Shown here piece by piece: positions 39,915 to 49,468 of a stretch of DNA of 53,398 nt (its first letter is position 1; the number at the start of each line of letters is the position of its first letter). Origin of the DNA: DATAEE01 sp036257535 (lineage in GTDB: Bacteria; Acidobacteriota; Vicinamibacteria; Vicinamibacterales; 2-12-FULL-66-21); NCBI GenBank assembly GCA_036257535.1, contig DATAFJ010000226.1:1-53398 (forward strand), in the 5' to 3' direction. Both the position numbers and the translations under genes were made by a program. The notes beneath the pieces are model-generated. The model did not search any database. It had not been told where the DNA came from and saw only the letters and a list, made by a program, of their open reading frames with translations.

Positions 39915-42474
39915 GCGAGTAAACGCGGCCGGTTCCCTCGACGTACTCGAGTCGCAGCCGGGACGAGAGTTCGCCGATGCGTGCTTCGATCTTGCTCCAC
40001 TCACCCGGCGGGTAGAGCTCGGTGTGCACAACGATGTAAGTCACGCCGAGATCGGACAGCCTCGCGAGAACCACCTCCTCCGGAAACGCCTGCATGTCTG
40101 TATAGAGCAGCTCGTGGTAGCGGGTTCGCCATCCGTGGTACCCGTGGACCGTCTTCTGCCAGTGTGCGATCGAGTGAAGCATGAAAACAGTCTGCCGCCT
40201 GTTGAGGATGCGGTAGTCGTTGACGTTCCCCACCGGCACTTCGGCAACCACGAACGGCCTCGGGCGGCTGCGAAGCCAGCGATCGACGGCCGGAATCTCG
40301 AACTGGATCGGTTGAGCCGGCAGCGGCATCGCGGCGGACTCCACGACCAGCAGGATCCCGATCGCGGCGGCGAGAACCGGCCGCCACGCGTCCCGCACGC
40401 GACTCGCGATCCTGTCGAAGCCAATCCCGGCAAGCACCGCGAGGCCCAGGAGGCCAAGCAGGTTGAAGCGTGAAGACGCGCGGATGAAGTTGAACCCTGG
40501 CATCCAGTAGACGTACTGCCACAGGCCATACGGCGGCCCAAGCGCGAGGCCGTAGCCTACGAGCGCCAGCAGCGCGTAGAAAAGCGTCGGACTGCGGCGG
40601 CGCGCCTCCATCCACCGTGCGACATCTTGCCGGCGTGAACTTCTGATGTAGTACCAGATTCCGCCGACCACGAGAAAGATTGCGCAGCCTCGAATGCCCC
40701 ACTCAACCGCTCGAGCGGCAAGCGCTGTCCGGTGGCGCACGCGTCTCACCGACAATACCCAGGAAGGCACTGGCCCGAAGGACCCGCCATCGCGCGCCCA
40801 CGACCAGGTCAGTTCCGAACCGGCACCAGCCTCGACATATTCGAGCCGGACCTTGTGCGATCCCTCCGCCAGTTCGATGCGTCCCGCCTGCGTGCGGCTC
40901 GAATGCACGCCGCCGTTGTCCACGACCAGGCGATCGTTGATGTACAACCAGGAGCCATCATCCGAGGTCGTGGCAAAGTCGTACAGCCCGGCGCGGCCGA
41001 CCGTCAAATAACCCGTCCAGCGCACGCTGAACTGTTCGGGCCGCGCGCTGCCCCATCGCTGCCGCATGCGGGCAGCCGACAGCTCTCTGTCGGTGACGGT
41101 GCGGACCGGCGATCCGTCCCAGGTCGTGTTGGCGAAATACCAGCCGACCAGGCCCTCTCCGGCTCGAAGCGTTGGACGGACGACGGCGAGGAGCGTCCAC
41201 GCGAGTGCCACGGTCAACAGCACGCTGAACCGGCGCCAGCCCGAGCCTGCCGTCGCGTCCGGGTTCCGGCGGCCGACGATCGCGCCAAAGCCGGCGATGG
41301 CGGCACAGAATACCCAGGCCCAGGCAGCTCGCGACCAGTCGACCAGGATTGCCGTTCCGGCCCTGATGGGAATGAGCGTTCCGGCGGTCAGACCAGCCGC
41401 CACCGCTACGGCTGCCATGAGCGCCAAGTCAAACGCGAGGCTCGTTCGTCCCCGCACCGGCGACGCTTCGTCGCCAGCGGCCGCGCGCGGGCGGAGGCGC
41501 CAGGCGATCGCTGCGAGCCCGAGCAGGATCGCTAGATATCCAGGGAACAGAAAGGCACGCGCCGCCGTGTTCACGTCGATGTCGGCAAGGTCATGCAGGA
41601 AGCGGTGCACGTGCGACGGCGAGGCGAGGAAGTCGCCGTAGTTCGGCACCCAGCTCCCGATCCCACGCCTCAGCCCGGTCTCCCTCTGCACGGCTCGATA
41701 CGTGAGGAAGACCAGCAGGGACGGGAGAAGCAGCATCACGCCGACTGGGCCCAGATCGCGGATCCGCCGTAGCAGGCGCGGCGGCTCGCCGAGCAGCGCG
41801 CGGTAGATCAAGAACATCAGGAGCGCGACCGCCATGAAGGCCGCACCGTGGCCCGTGGAGAGCACCTGCAGCGTCGTGAAGGCGGCGGCGAGCCGCAGGT
41901 CGCGCTTGCGTCCGCCATCGAGATACGCGTGCAGCGACGCAAGCGCGAACGGTATCCACTGAATGGTCGTCAGGGTCACCTGGCCGATGCGAAAGAACCG
42001 CGACGGCGCACACTCGAAGACGATTCCGCAGAGGAGCGCAGCGGCGAAGCTGAGTCCGACATTCCGTGCCAGCAGATAGGCGCCGAGGCCGCAGAGAACG
42101 CACGACAGCAACATCACCAAGTTGGCGGCGAGCGGCAGATCGCCGGTCAGCCAAATGACCGGGGCGGCGAAGAGCGCGATGCCGATGACATTTTCGCCGT
42201 AGGCAAGTGTCAGGCGGTCAGGATGATAGAGATTGGCATCGAAGATCGCCCAGGGTTCGGTCACAAACGCGTGGGCGTCCCATCCGAGCAAGTACCAGCC
42301 GAGGTCGCCGTCGAGGCCAGTTGTAAAGCGAAGGCTGGCTGGATGGACCGAGACGGGATACGCCAGCAACAGCGTAAGCGCCGTGTAGAGCAGTGCGGCG
42401 AGCCACGTCTCCCGGCTGCCAAAGCCGACTCGAGCCGCAGGTGAATGCAGCTGGGTCACGGCGTGGACTGCCAT
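39889..42474 (-). CDS. GT-C-like membrane protein with inserted PA14 domain
   Basis: The 861-residue protein begins with about a dozen transmembrane helices. An early loop has GLDGDLGWYLLGWDAH, an acidic loop like the GT-C catalytic site. Residues about 440-562 form a PA14-like beta-barrel (GLVGWYFANTTWDG, YDFATTSDDGSWLYINDRLV, HKVRLEYVEAGAGSELTWSW). More helices follow, then a soluble C-terminal domain. PA14 usually binds carbohydrate, so this is a candidate sugar-transferase with a built-in substrate-recognition module. Close paralogs are at 43825 (lacking the N-terminal half) and 46744 (lacking PA14). The ATG at 42474 is used; GTG 42459, which overlaps the upstream stop as GTGA, is also possible. 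Confidence 0.78.
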   Translation of the reverse strand: MAVHAVTQLHSPAARVGFGSRETWLAALLYTALTLLLAYPVSVHPASLRFTTGLDGDLGWYLLGWDAHAFVTEPWAIFDANLYHPDRLTLAYGENVIGIALFAAPVIWLTGDLPLAANLVMLLSCVLCGLGAYLLARNVGLSFAAALLCGIVFECAPSRFFRIGQVTLTTIQWIPFALASLHAYLDGGRKRDLRLAAAFTTLQVLSTGHGAAFMAVALLMFLIYRALLGEPPRLLRRIRDLGPVGVMLLLPSLLVFLTYRAVQRETGLRRGIGSWVPNYGDFLASPSHVHRFLHDLADIDVNTAARAFLFPGYLAILLGLAAIAWRLRPRAAAGDEASPVRGRTSLAFDLALMAAVAVAAGLTAGTLIPIRAGTAILVDWSRAAWAWVFCAAIAGFGAIVGRRNPDATAGSGWRRFSVLLTVALAWTLLAVVRPTLRAGEGLVGWYFANTTWDGSPVRTVTDRELSAARMRQRWGSARPEQFSVRWTGYLTVGRAGLYDFATTSDDGSWLYINDRLVVDNGGVHSSRTQAGRIELAEGSHKVRLEYVEAGAGSELTWSWARDGGSFGPVPSWVLSVRRVRHRTALAARAVEWGIRGCAIFLVVGGIWYYIRSSRRQDVARWMEARRRSPTLFYALLALVGYGLALGPPYGLWQYVYWMPGFNFIRASSRFNLLGLLGLAVLAGIGFDRIASRVRDAWRPVLAAAIGILLVVESAAMPLPAQPIQFEIPAVDRWLRSRPRPFVVAEVPVGNVNDYRILNRRQTVFMLHSIAHWQKTVHGYHGWRTRYHELLYTDMQAFPEEVVLARLSDLGVTYIVVHTELYPPGEWSKIEARIGELSSRLRLEYVEGTGRVYSLSTSMRAR

Positions 42475-43841
42475 TCGTGGGCCGTTTGCTCGACTCGACC
42501 CCCACTCGCTTCGAGATCCGAGAGAAGGAAGAACACGCCGACGAGGAGGGCCACAGTCCCGGTCGTCATCGTCCGAGTGCCCGAGGTCGTGACGTGAAAA
42601 TAGAGGTTGTACGGGGTGCTGAGATAAGTCGCGTACAGGCCGCAGACGTACAGCGCCGCCGTGAGGGCCGCGACCGCCGCGCCAGGATGCAGCTTCAGGC
42701 GCCAGCTCCGCTGGAAGATGACGATGGCTGCGACAACCAGGGTCAACAGGGATATGGCGGTCGCCTGCACGGTCAGATAGTTGAGTAGATATTGCGGCGT
42801 CGTGCCGTCGAACAGCCGGACCGACAGCCGCGTGAAAGTCCCGAACGGATCGTCTACGAGCTCACTCTGAAGGCCCCACGCCTTCTTGCATACGGCCCAC
42901 ATCAAGGTCGGAGCAATCGAGAGAAGCAGCACGCCGACGACCAGGTAATCCGATCGGAGGCGCGCCCCGAGGCTCGTAACGCTGCACTCAGGGTATTTGG
43001 CTCCGAGCGCGAGAACGGAAGCAAGGAAGCAAGCCGCGAACAGGAGGCCTTCGTTCTTGAGACTTGCGGCGATTCCCACGGCGACCATGGCCGAACAAAG
43101 GTCCACGGTGTTTCCTTGTGACAGATAACGACCGAACGTCAGGAGAGCCACCGCGCTGTATATCACCAGGTACCCGTCCATGAATCCGTTCCACTGCCAC
43201 GCGCCCAGACCGGCGAAGATTGCCAGGACCAACAGGATGAAGCTCAGTGTCATCTTGCGAAAGCTGAAAACCCATAGAGCGATCGGCACGAGCATCAGGA
43301 CGAGACTGCCCTTGGGGAGGAACTCGTTCCAGTAGCCCTTCAGATAGGCGAGTTGAGCGGCGATCGCCGGGACCAGCAGCGGGTAGTCTGGATGCGAGAA
43401 GACGATTGAGGGGTGGGTCCACCCGGCTGTCTCACGGAGCGCGCCCTCGATCCAGATCATCCTGGCGTGAAAAAACCAGATGGAACGTCCATCCCAACGT
43501 ACGAGTGGTTCCGAGAGGGCACGAATGTAGTACATCCCCAGAATATAGATGACGACAGCGATCGAGATGACCGTGGTTCTGGACTCGAGCATCCGACGCA
43601 CCGACTGCACACGCGCCCCTCTCCACAACCGGAACGCCCCCAGGAACCCGACGAGCAAGGCGGCTGCGAACACGCGCGCAATCGGCTGGCCGGTGAGCAT
43701 CAGACAGTAGTCGATGAGAATACCAAGACCGATCGCCAGCGCGGCCTGTTCGAAGAATCTGCCAGGGATCCTCGAGAAGGGCACCGCCGCGGAGCCCATC
43801 AGGAACAGGCACACCGTGCTGAGACTAAGGACAATGAACAA
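42456..43841 (-). CDS. Polytopic membrane protein, GT-C-like
   Basis: The roughly 461-residue protein has about eleven hydrophobic helices. A long loop after helix 4 contains VRWDGRSIWFFHARMIW and SHPDYPLLVPAIAAQLAYL, with acidic and aromatic residues as in GT-C transferases. No close named family is visible. The TTG at 43841 overlaps the upstream PA14 gene by 17 bases and starts at the first helix; a GTG at 43814 is the alternative. A longer frame reaching 44075 would only read shadow sequence of the upstream gene. Its stop overlaps the start of the PA14 GT-C gene. Confidence 0.68.
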   Translation of the reverse strand: MFIVLSLSTVCLFLMGSAAVPFSRIPGRFFEQAALAIGLGILIDYCLMLTGQPIARVFAAALLVGFLGAFRLWRGARVQSVRRMLESRTTVISIAVVIYILGMYYIRALSEPLVRWDGRSIWFFHARMIWIEGALRETAGWTHPSIVFSHPDYPLLVPAIAAQLAYLKGYWNEFLPKGSLVLMLVPIALWVFSFRKMTLSFILLVLAIFAGLGAWQWNGFMDGYLVIYSAVALLTFGRYLSQGNTVDLCSAMVAVGIAASLKNEGLLFAACFLASVLALGAKYPECSVTSLGARLRSDYLVVGVLLLSIAPTLMWAVCKKAWGLQSELVDDPFGTFTRLSVRLFDGTTPQYLLNYLTVQATAISLLTLVVAAIVIFQRSWRLKLHPGAAVAALTAALYVCGLYATYLSTPYNLYFHVTTSGTRTMTTGTVALLVGVFFLLSDLEASGGRVEQTAHEWQSTP

Positions 43842-45171
43842 GTGACACTTCTGTCCGGCTTTCGATCTGAGAACAGCCTGGCGTCGCCGGTTCGGCAATG
43901 TGCACGAACCTCGCTTTCGCATCGCGCTCGAGCCTGCGGGGCCACGCAGAGGCGACGATCTGTTGATACACCCACACGTTCGCGGCGACGCGATCCGAGA
44001 GCGCGTAGCGCTCCACGTTGTGCGCCTCGAGCATGGCGACCATTTCGCGGACGCTGACCGGCAGGACTTCTTCACCGGCGCGGGGTGTGTTCAGGTTCGC
44101 CTGAAAGACGGTCGGAGCGCCGACAGCCTTGGCGGCCGATCTGTGAACGTCGCGAATCGTCGACAGAACAGACCTGTAGAAACTCCAATGGCCGATGCCG
44201 CCGGGCCAAGGGACCCAGAGAAGAACGCCAAAGATGACCACTGAAAACGCAAAAGCAGCTCCGTCACGGTAGGGCCTCGTGACATCTGCCCTGATCCGCT
44301 CAATCCCCTGACGAATGCGCTCGCTCTGGAATCCGACGACCACGTACCGGCCGGTGCTCAGCACGATGACGACAGCCAGGATTCCAAGCCCAACGTCGAC
44401 GAAGCGGGCGGCGAGTACGGTGTCGTAGCCGGCGGCCCGGCGCGACAAGACCCACGCCGGCACGCGGCTATCGGGCCCCCCGTCGCGCGCCCAGGTCCAC
44501 ATCAGCTCGGCGTCGCCGCCGAACTGCACGTAGTCGAGCCGGACGCGATGGGAGCCCGGCGCCAGGTCGATTTCGGCCGACCGCGCGAGGCGCGAATGAG
44601 GGCCGCTGTTGTCGACGACAAGCCGGCCGTCTATGAAAAGCTGGGAGCCGTCGTCCGAGGTCGTCGTGAAGCGGTAGCGGCCCGCGTGGCCAACCGCTAG
44701 ATAGCCGACCCAGCGCGCGCTGAAGCGTGCGGGAGGCCGGCCGTTCCAGCGCACCCGCATCCGTGCAGTCGAGATCCGGCTGTCAACAAACAAGCGAGCG
44801 GGCTGTCCGTCCCAGGCCGCATTGGCGAAATAGTGCGCCGTCAGACCGTCGCCCGCCCGTAGCGTCGGCCGCACGAGGCCTAGCAACATCCAGAATGAAA
44901 TGGCCGTGAGCAGCAACAGGGGCCGTCGTCGGCGCGCGTCCATCAGGCGGCTCCCCAGCGCCATACGGAGCCCGGCGAAACCCGCGCACAGCAGCCAGGC
45001 GAACGCAGCGGTCGACGTCTGGACCAGAGGCAATGCATCTCTGCCCAGAGCGACGACAGTACCGCCAGTGAGGAGACCGGCGACGGCGGTGGCAACGAGT
45101 ATCGTCAGCTCGAACGCGACGGCCACTCGAGGCCCTTCACGGCCACACCGTTTTGACGGAACGTCGATCAC
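43825..45171 (-). CDS. PA14-domain membrane protein, paralog lacking the N-terminal transferase half
   Basis: The 448-residue protein has two or three N-terminal helices, then a PA14 domain at residues about 107-230 (DGLTAHYFANAAWDG, YRFTTTSDDGSQLFIDGRLV, HRVRLDYVQFGGDAELMW). A further two helices and a soluble C-terminal domain follow. It aligns by eye with the middle and end of the 861-residue protein at 39889, but lacks its long N-terminal helix bundle with the acidic loop. It may be a partner or regulatory copy rather than an active transferase. The GTG at 45171 is preceded by AAAGGAAG. Confidence 0.75.
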   Translation of the reverse strand: MIDVPSKRCGREGPRVAVAFELTILVATAVAGLLTGGTVVALGRDALPLVQTSTAAFAWLLCAGFAGLRMALGSRLMDARRRRPLLLLTAISFWMLLGLVRPTLRAGDGLTAHYFANAAWDGQPARLFVDSRISTARMRVRWNGRPPARFSARWVGYLAVGHAGRYRFTTTSDDGSQLFIDGRLVVDNSGPHSRLARSAEIDLAPGSHRVRLDYVQFGGDAELMWTWARDGGPDSRVPAWVLSRRAAGYDTVLAARFVDVGLGILAVVIVLSTGRYVVVGFQSERIRQGIERIRADVTRPYRDGAAFAFSVVIFGVLLWVPWPGGIGHWSFYRSVLSTIRDVHRSAAKAVGAPTVFQANLNTPRAGEEVLPVSVREMVAMLEAHNVERYALSDRVAANVWVYQQIVASAWPRRLERDAKARFVHIAEPATPGCSQIESRTEVSLVHCP

Positions 45172-45178
45172 GCTTCCT

Positions 45179-45943
45179 TTAGACGGCGTCGCGGCCGGAC
45201 CGGTAACGGCCCGCAGCTCGTCGACTGAGGATGAGTAGCAGCGATGAGGCCATCGCGATAGCGGTCCTGAGCAGCTTCACGCTGCTCTTGGCTGACTCGT
45301 AGGTGACCTGGACAGGCACGTCGATCAGCCGGAGTCGAAGCGATTGCGCCACGACGAGCAGCTCGACATCGAACGCGAACCCATCAATCGTCAGGTGCGG
45401 AGCCATGGCGTCAAGCGCTCCGCGCCGGAATCCTTTCAGGCCGCACTGCGTGTCTCGAACATGAATCGGCAGCAGCAGCCTCACCAGGGCGTTGAACGTC
45501 ATCCCCACCACATGCCTGCGGTATAAGAACCCGAACAGCCGGACCGGAACGAAATACCGCGAGCGACTATGTCGCCGGTTTCCGATGACGATGTCTGCGT
45601 CTGCAAGCCCTTCCAGCGTTCGCTCGACCGAGGCGCGATCGTAGGCGAGATCGGCATCCATCACGATTACGCGTGGCGTCCTGATCAGCGGGATGGCAGC
45701 CCTGACTGCCGCTCCCTTGCCTCGGTTCGTGGCGAGGCGATGCACACCGACATGCGGATGGCCCGACGATTGCGCGCGATGCGACGTTTCGTCGTCGCTG
45801 CCGTCGTCCACGACGAGCACCGCTGCGCGGGAACCGAACCAGCCCTCGAGTGTTCTCAGCGAATCTGCGATGCGGGCGGCTTCGTTGTGGCACGGAAGAA
45901 CGATGGTGAACGTCGGCGTGCCGATCGGTTCCTCATGTTGCAT
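45179..45943 (-). CDS. GT2-family dolichyl/polyprenyl-phosphate sugar transferase
   Basis: The 254-residue GT-A enzyme has TIVLPCHNEAARI, VLVVDDGSDDETS, NRGKGAAVRAAI, the donor-binding DADLAYDRAS and TQCGLKGFRR. These are typical of DPM1-type enzymes that transfer a sugar from a nucleotide donor to polyprenyl phosphate in the cytoplasm. The product would be the donor for the GT-C transferases encoded beside it. The ATG at 45943 overlaps the upstream methyltransferase by 11 bases. A C-terminal hydrophobic stretch may anchor it to the membrane. Confidence 0.85.
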   Translation of the reverse strand: MQHEEPIGTPTFTIVLPCHNEAARIADSLRTLEGWFGSRAAVLVVDDGSDDETSHRAQSSGHPHVGVHRLATNRGKGAAVRAAIPLIRTPRVIVMDADLAYDRASVERTLEGLADADIVIGNRRHSRSRYFVPVRLFGFLYRRHVVGMTFNALVRLLLPIHVRDTQCGLKGFRRGALDAMAPHLTIDGFAFDVELLVVAQSLRLRLIDVPVQVTYESAKSSVKLLRTAIAMASSLLLILSRRAAGRYRSGRDAV

Positions 45944-46670
45944 CCGTGCGCTCGCACAGGAGATAGAGTAATGCGCCGCCACGGCGCAGCCGTGAGGCTT
46001 CGATTTCCACCGCGCGACTGCCGCCACGAGCGGAGAACAGTCCGACCAGAGGCGCCACGAGGTTGAACGATCCGCCAGAAAGGATGCGCCACCCGGCCGC
46101 CTCGGCGGCGCGCGCGAGCGCCCGGCCGTCGTAACGGGAACGGTGCTGGCTGGCCCCCATGCGCGGCGTCAGATGAAGGAAGTCGATCAGGCGTTCCAGA
46201 AAGACCCAGTGGGAACGGTAATTCGGAGTCGTGATCAGGCATTTCGCGCGCGGACGCGCGACGCGATGCAACTCGGCCAGCGACTGTGCGCCCTCAGCTT
46301 CAGTCAGGTGCTCGATCGCTTCCAGGAAGTACAACCTCGAAAAAACGCGCGGGCGAAACGGCAGGGTCGTCACGTCCGCGGTGACGACAAGCGCTCCTGG
46401 CTTCTGCGCCCGGACGGCCTGACACGCGCCTACCCGAAAATCGGCGGTCACGACGCCCGCTGTCGGGAACCGCCAAGAGACGATGCCCGACCCGCCGGCG
46501 GCGTCGAGCGCGAGCGCGTCGCCATCGGGAGGCAGTAGGGACTCGACCAGATCGAGGCGTGCGCGGTGCCACGCGCGCTGCAGCCGCCAGCCTCGGGTAA
46601 GGGCGCGAAGCTGATAATCGCCCGGTATCGAGTGCTCGACGGAGGAGCCGGCGCTGGATGCGCTCAGCAT
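45933..46670 (-). CDS. SAM-dependent methyltransferase
   Basis: The 245-residue protein has ALDAAGGSGIVSWRF in place of the classic glycine motif I (two glycines kept), VTADFRVGACQAV, RLYFLEAIEHLTE and HRVARPRAKCLITTPNY, the end pattern of Methyltransf_11/23 enzymes. The substrate is unknown. It heads the minus-strand unit that continues with the polyprenyl-phosphate GT2 and the PA14 proteins. It is divergent to the GT-C-like gene at 46744. Confidence 0.78.
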   Translation of the reverse strand: MLSASSAGSSVEHSIPGDYQLRALTRGWRLQRAWHRARLDLVESLLPPDGDALALDAAGGSGIVSWRFPTAGVVTADFRVGACQAVRAQKPGALVVTADVTTLPFRPRVFSRLYFLEAIEHLTEAEGAQSLAELHRVARPRAKCLITTPNYRSHWVFLERLIDFLHLTPRMGASQHRSRYDGRALARAAEAAGWRILSGGSFNLVAPLVGLFSARGGSRAVEIEASRLRRGGALLYLLCERTDAT

Positions 46671-46743
46671 GGTCGCGCAGAGCGTAACAGAGCCTGACGC
46701 TCCGTCTCAAGACAGGCAGATAGCTTACACTCTGCGAATCTGG

Positions 46744-48462
46744 ATGAACGCCCCGACCGAGACGGGACGGCCCGCGACAACTAGAAACCGATTTCACGCC
46801 TGGGGCGAGCTGGCGCTCGTCGTTTCGGCTTTCGGAATCCTCACGGTCCTTTTGATCGCTCCGATGGCGCTTCACCTCGGGAGCGTCGGACGCCTGGACA
46901 ACGCCGATACGCGGATGCTGATCTGGAATGTCGCCTGGGTCGCCCGGACGCTGATCGTCGATCCCCTTCACGTTCTGGACGCGAACATCTTCTATCCGCA
47001 TCGAGGGACGCTCGTGTACTCGGAGAGCAACCTCGGCGCCGGTGTGCTCGCCATTCCCGTGTACTGGGCGACGCGCAATCCGTACGCCGCGCACAACTTC
47101 GTGGTCCTTCTGACGTTCGTCCTCAGCGGGACGGCGACGTACTATCTCGTTCGATACTTGTCGGGCGACCGGCGCGCGGCCGCGGTCTCGGGAATCTGTT
47201 TCGCGTACTGCCCTTACGTGTTCTCGCACCTTCCCCACGTCCACCTGCTGATGACGGCTGGCCTGCCCCTCAGCATGCTCGCCTTTCATCGCCTGGCCGA
47301 CCGTCCGACCGCGTGGCGAGGAGCGGCGCTCGGCCTCGCCCTGGGAGGTCAGGCGCCGTTTTGCGGCTACTACACCGTCTTCGCCGGACTGACCGTCGCA
47401 TTCGCCGTGCTCGTCGCACTCGCGATACGGCGTCGCTGGACGGACCTGCGCTACTGGGCGTCCATCGCCGTGGCCGCAGCAGTCGCGACCGCGATCGCAC
47501 TGCTGATGTTCGTCCCGTACGTTCGGCTGCAGCAGGCCGAAGATTTTCGGAGGCCATTCGAAGACGCCCGTCTGTTTTCAGCTACTTGGCGGACCTACTT
47601 CGCGTCCTCGGCCTACGCACACGCGTGGATGCTGCCCATCATTCGGCACTGGAACGAAGTACTGTTCCCCGGGTTCATCGCGGTTATTGGGGGCGTGGCA
47701 GGCCTCGTGGTCGGGTGGGTCTCCCGGCAGCATCGCGAACTCTCGATCCTGTATGGCAGCCTTGCCGCGCTGGCGTTCTGGGCATCGTTGGGTCCTGACG
47801 CGGGTCTGTACACCGTGCTGACCGCGACCAATCCGGCGTTCACGTTCATCCGCGCGCCAAGCCGAATCGGCGTCGTCGTCGCGTTCGCGTTGTCCGTGCT
47901 GGCCGGCCTTTCGATTTCGGCGCTGCTCGCGCGACTCGAAGGCCGGACACCAGCCGGCGGCGAGATTCAATCCGCGCCCCGCTCGCGGCGAAGGCCGGCA
48001 GTCGTGGCGGCCCTTCTCGCTGCCGCAGCAGTGGCGGAGTTGAAGGTGCCTCTCACGTTCTCACCCACGACGCCGACCGAGCCGGCGTATCGCGCACTTG
48101 CCGCCCTGCCCCGCGGGCCGGTCATCGAAATCCCGTTCTACTCCACCAGGTTTGCCGCGGAGCGAACGCGATACATGCTGGCCTCCACCGCGCACTGGAT
48201 GCCGCTCGTCAACGGGTTCAGCTCCCACATTCCGAGGGATGTCCTCGAAAATACACCGACGCTGGGCAGCTTCCCGAGCCGCGAGGCGTTCAAGATCCTC
48301 AAACGCGATCAGGTCAGGTATGCCGTGTTTCACATGCACACCCTCGATCCAGCCGCTCGCGCATCGGTCGTCGCGAGGCTGGGAGAGTACGATCGCAATC
48401 TGCTCCGGCGCTACGCGGACAATCGCATCTGGCTCTACGAGATCGTCGGGTTTCCGGACTGA
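46744..48462 (+). CDS. GT-C-like polytopic membrane protein
   Basis: The 572-residue protein has an N-terminal cytoplasmic tail, a helix, and an acidic first loop (GRLDNADTRMLIWNVAW) as in GT-C transferases. About ten helices follow, then a soluble C-terminal domain with RGPVIEIPFYSTRFAAER and TAHWMPLVNGFSSHIPRD. It shares DANIFYPHRGTLVYSES and FTFIRAPSRIGV with the PA14 protein at 39889, so the two are paralogs; this one has no PA14 insert. The ATG at 46744 is used; an in-frame start at 46669 is possible but would overlap the divergent gene's start. Confidence 0.75.
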   Translation: MNAPTETGRPATTRNRFHAWGELALVVSAFGILTVLLIAPMALHLGSVGRLDNADTRMLIWNVAWVARTLIVDPLHVLDANIFYPHRGTLVYSESNLGAGVLAIPVYWATRNPYAAHNFVVLLTFVLSGTATYYLVRYLSGDRRAAAVSGICFAYCPYVFSHLPHVHLLMTAGLPLSMLAFHRLADRPTAWRGAALGLALGGQAPFCGYYTVFAGLTVAFAVLVALAIRRRWTDLRYWASIAVAAAVATAIALLMFVPYVRLQQAEDFRRPFEDARLFSATWRTYFASSAYAHAWMLPIIRHWNEVLFPGFIAVIGGVAGLVVGWVSRQHRELSILYGSLAALAFWASLGPDAGLYTVLTATNPAFTFIRAPSRIGVVVAFALSVLAGLSISALLARLEGRTPAGGEIQSAPRSRRRPAVVAALLAAAAVAELKVPLTFSPTTPTEPAYRALAALPRGPVIEIPFYSTRFAAERTRYMLASTAHWMPLVNGFSSHIPRDVLENTPTLGSFPSREAFKILKRDQVRYAVFHMHTLDPAARASVVARLGEYDRNLLRRYADNRIWLYEIVGFPD

Positions 48463-48499
48463 ACCAGATGCACCAATCGGTCTTTGGCTCGCCGCGGCG

Positions 48500-49468
48500 T
48501 CATTGAATCGCGCCGGGCTGGTTCTCCTCCAGCGTCGCCTTAATTACATCGAAGAAGGTCGCCGCAATGAGGTCGTAGCCCTGAGGAGTCGGGTGCAGAT
48601 CGTCTACGCCGATCAGATCCAGCCGGTTTTCAAGGGCCCTGTAGACATCCACGACGGGCACTCCCTGGCGCGCCGCGATTTGCCGGATGGAATCGTTGAA
48701 CCCCGGAATCATCGCCGCGACGCGGTCGCGGTTCCGGATGCCGCCGGCACGCTGCGGGGGAATCGTGGCGAGAAACACGCGTGCGCCGCGCGCTTTCCCA
48801 AGAGTCACCATCTCTTCGAGGGCGATGAGAGCGTTGTCCGCGCCGCTTTGCCCACTCAGAAGATCGTTCGTTCCCTCCATCAGGAGCAGTGCATCCGGCA
48901 GGTTCGCGTCGAGGCTTCCCGGAAGGCGCTGACGGCCGACCGATTGCGACGCCGGCGTTCGGGCTGCCGTCTCGCCGCCGACGCCGTCGTTCAACGATTC
49001 CGGAGTCTGCGTCTGGTAGCGCGCCGTGAGCAGGGTGCCTAGCTTGAACGGATACGAGTCGGGTCTGTTGGCGAGCAGCATGGTCGGCGCCGCCGACGTC
49101 ACTCCGAGCGTCAGGCTGTCGCCGAACGCGAGGAACCGCGTCGCCACGAGCCGCGGCCGGACCACGCTCACAAAGAATGAACAGGATGCCTGACGGTTCG
49201 CGCGGTCTTCCGCTTCGCATGTCACGCTCGTCGAGCCGACCGAAAAGGCCGTTCCCGACGCCGGGGCGCAGGTGACCGTGACCGGTTGTTGTCCGCCGGT
49301 TGCTTGCGGAGTCGTGTACGAGATCGGGACGGGTCTGCCGTCGAGCGACTCGCTCCTGACGGGAGCCGGACAGGAAATCGTTGGCCCGGGCCCGCTTGGT
49401 CCGGTCGGCGAATCACCGCACCCGGCGGCGAGCGCCACGACGAGCAGAGGCCAGAAAACCCGTCTCAA
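48500..49468 (-). CDS. Lipoprotein: HYR-like domain plus SGNH/GDSL hydrolase
   Basis: The 322-residue protein starts with a signal peptide ending in LAAGC (Cys 17). Residues about 31-103 are a HYR/Ig-like domain with paired cysteines (SCPAPV, VTVTCAPASG, VTCEAEDRANRQASC). The SGNH domain has FGDSLTLG (Ser 117), GVGGET (Gly block), EGTNDLL (Asn 201) and GVDDLHPTPQGY (Asp 289, His 292), so all catalytic blocks are present. It would be a surface or periplasmic esterase, perhaps removing acyl groups from glycan. The TTG at 49468 overlaps the upstream GT2 stop as TTGA. A longer frame upstream is a shadow of that gene. Confidence 0.85.
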   Translation of the reverse strand: MRRVFWPLLVVALAAGCGDSPTGPSGPGPTISCPAPVRSESLDGRPVPISYTTPQATGGQQPVTVTCAPASGTAFSVGSTSVTCEAEDRANRQASCSFFVSVVRPRLVATRFLAFGDSLTLGVTSAAPTMLLANRPDSYPFKLGTLLTARYQTQTPESLNDGVGGETAARTPASQSVGRQRLPGSLDANLPDALLLMEGTNDLLSGQSGADNALIALEEMVTLGKARGARVFLATIPPQRAGGIRNRDRVAAMIPGFNDSIRQIAARQGVPVVDVYRALENRLDLIGVDDLHPTPQGYDLIAATFFDVIKATLEENQPGAIQ

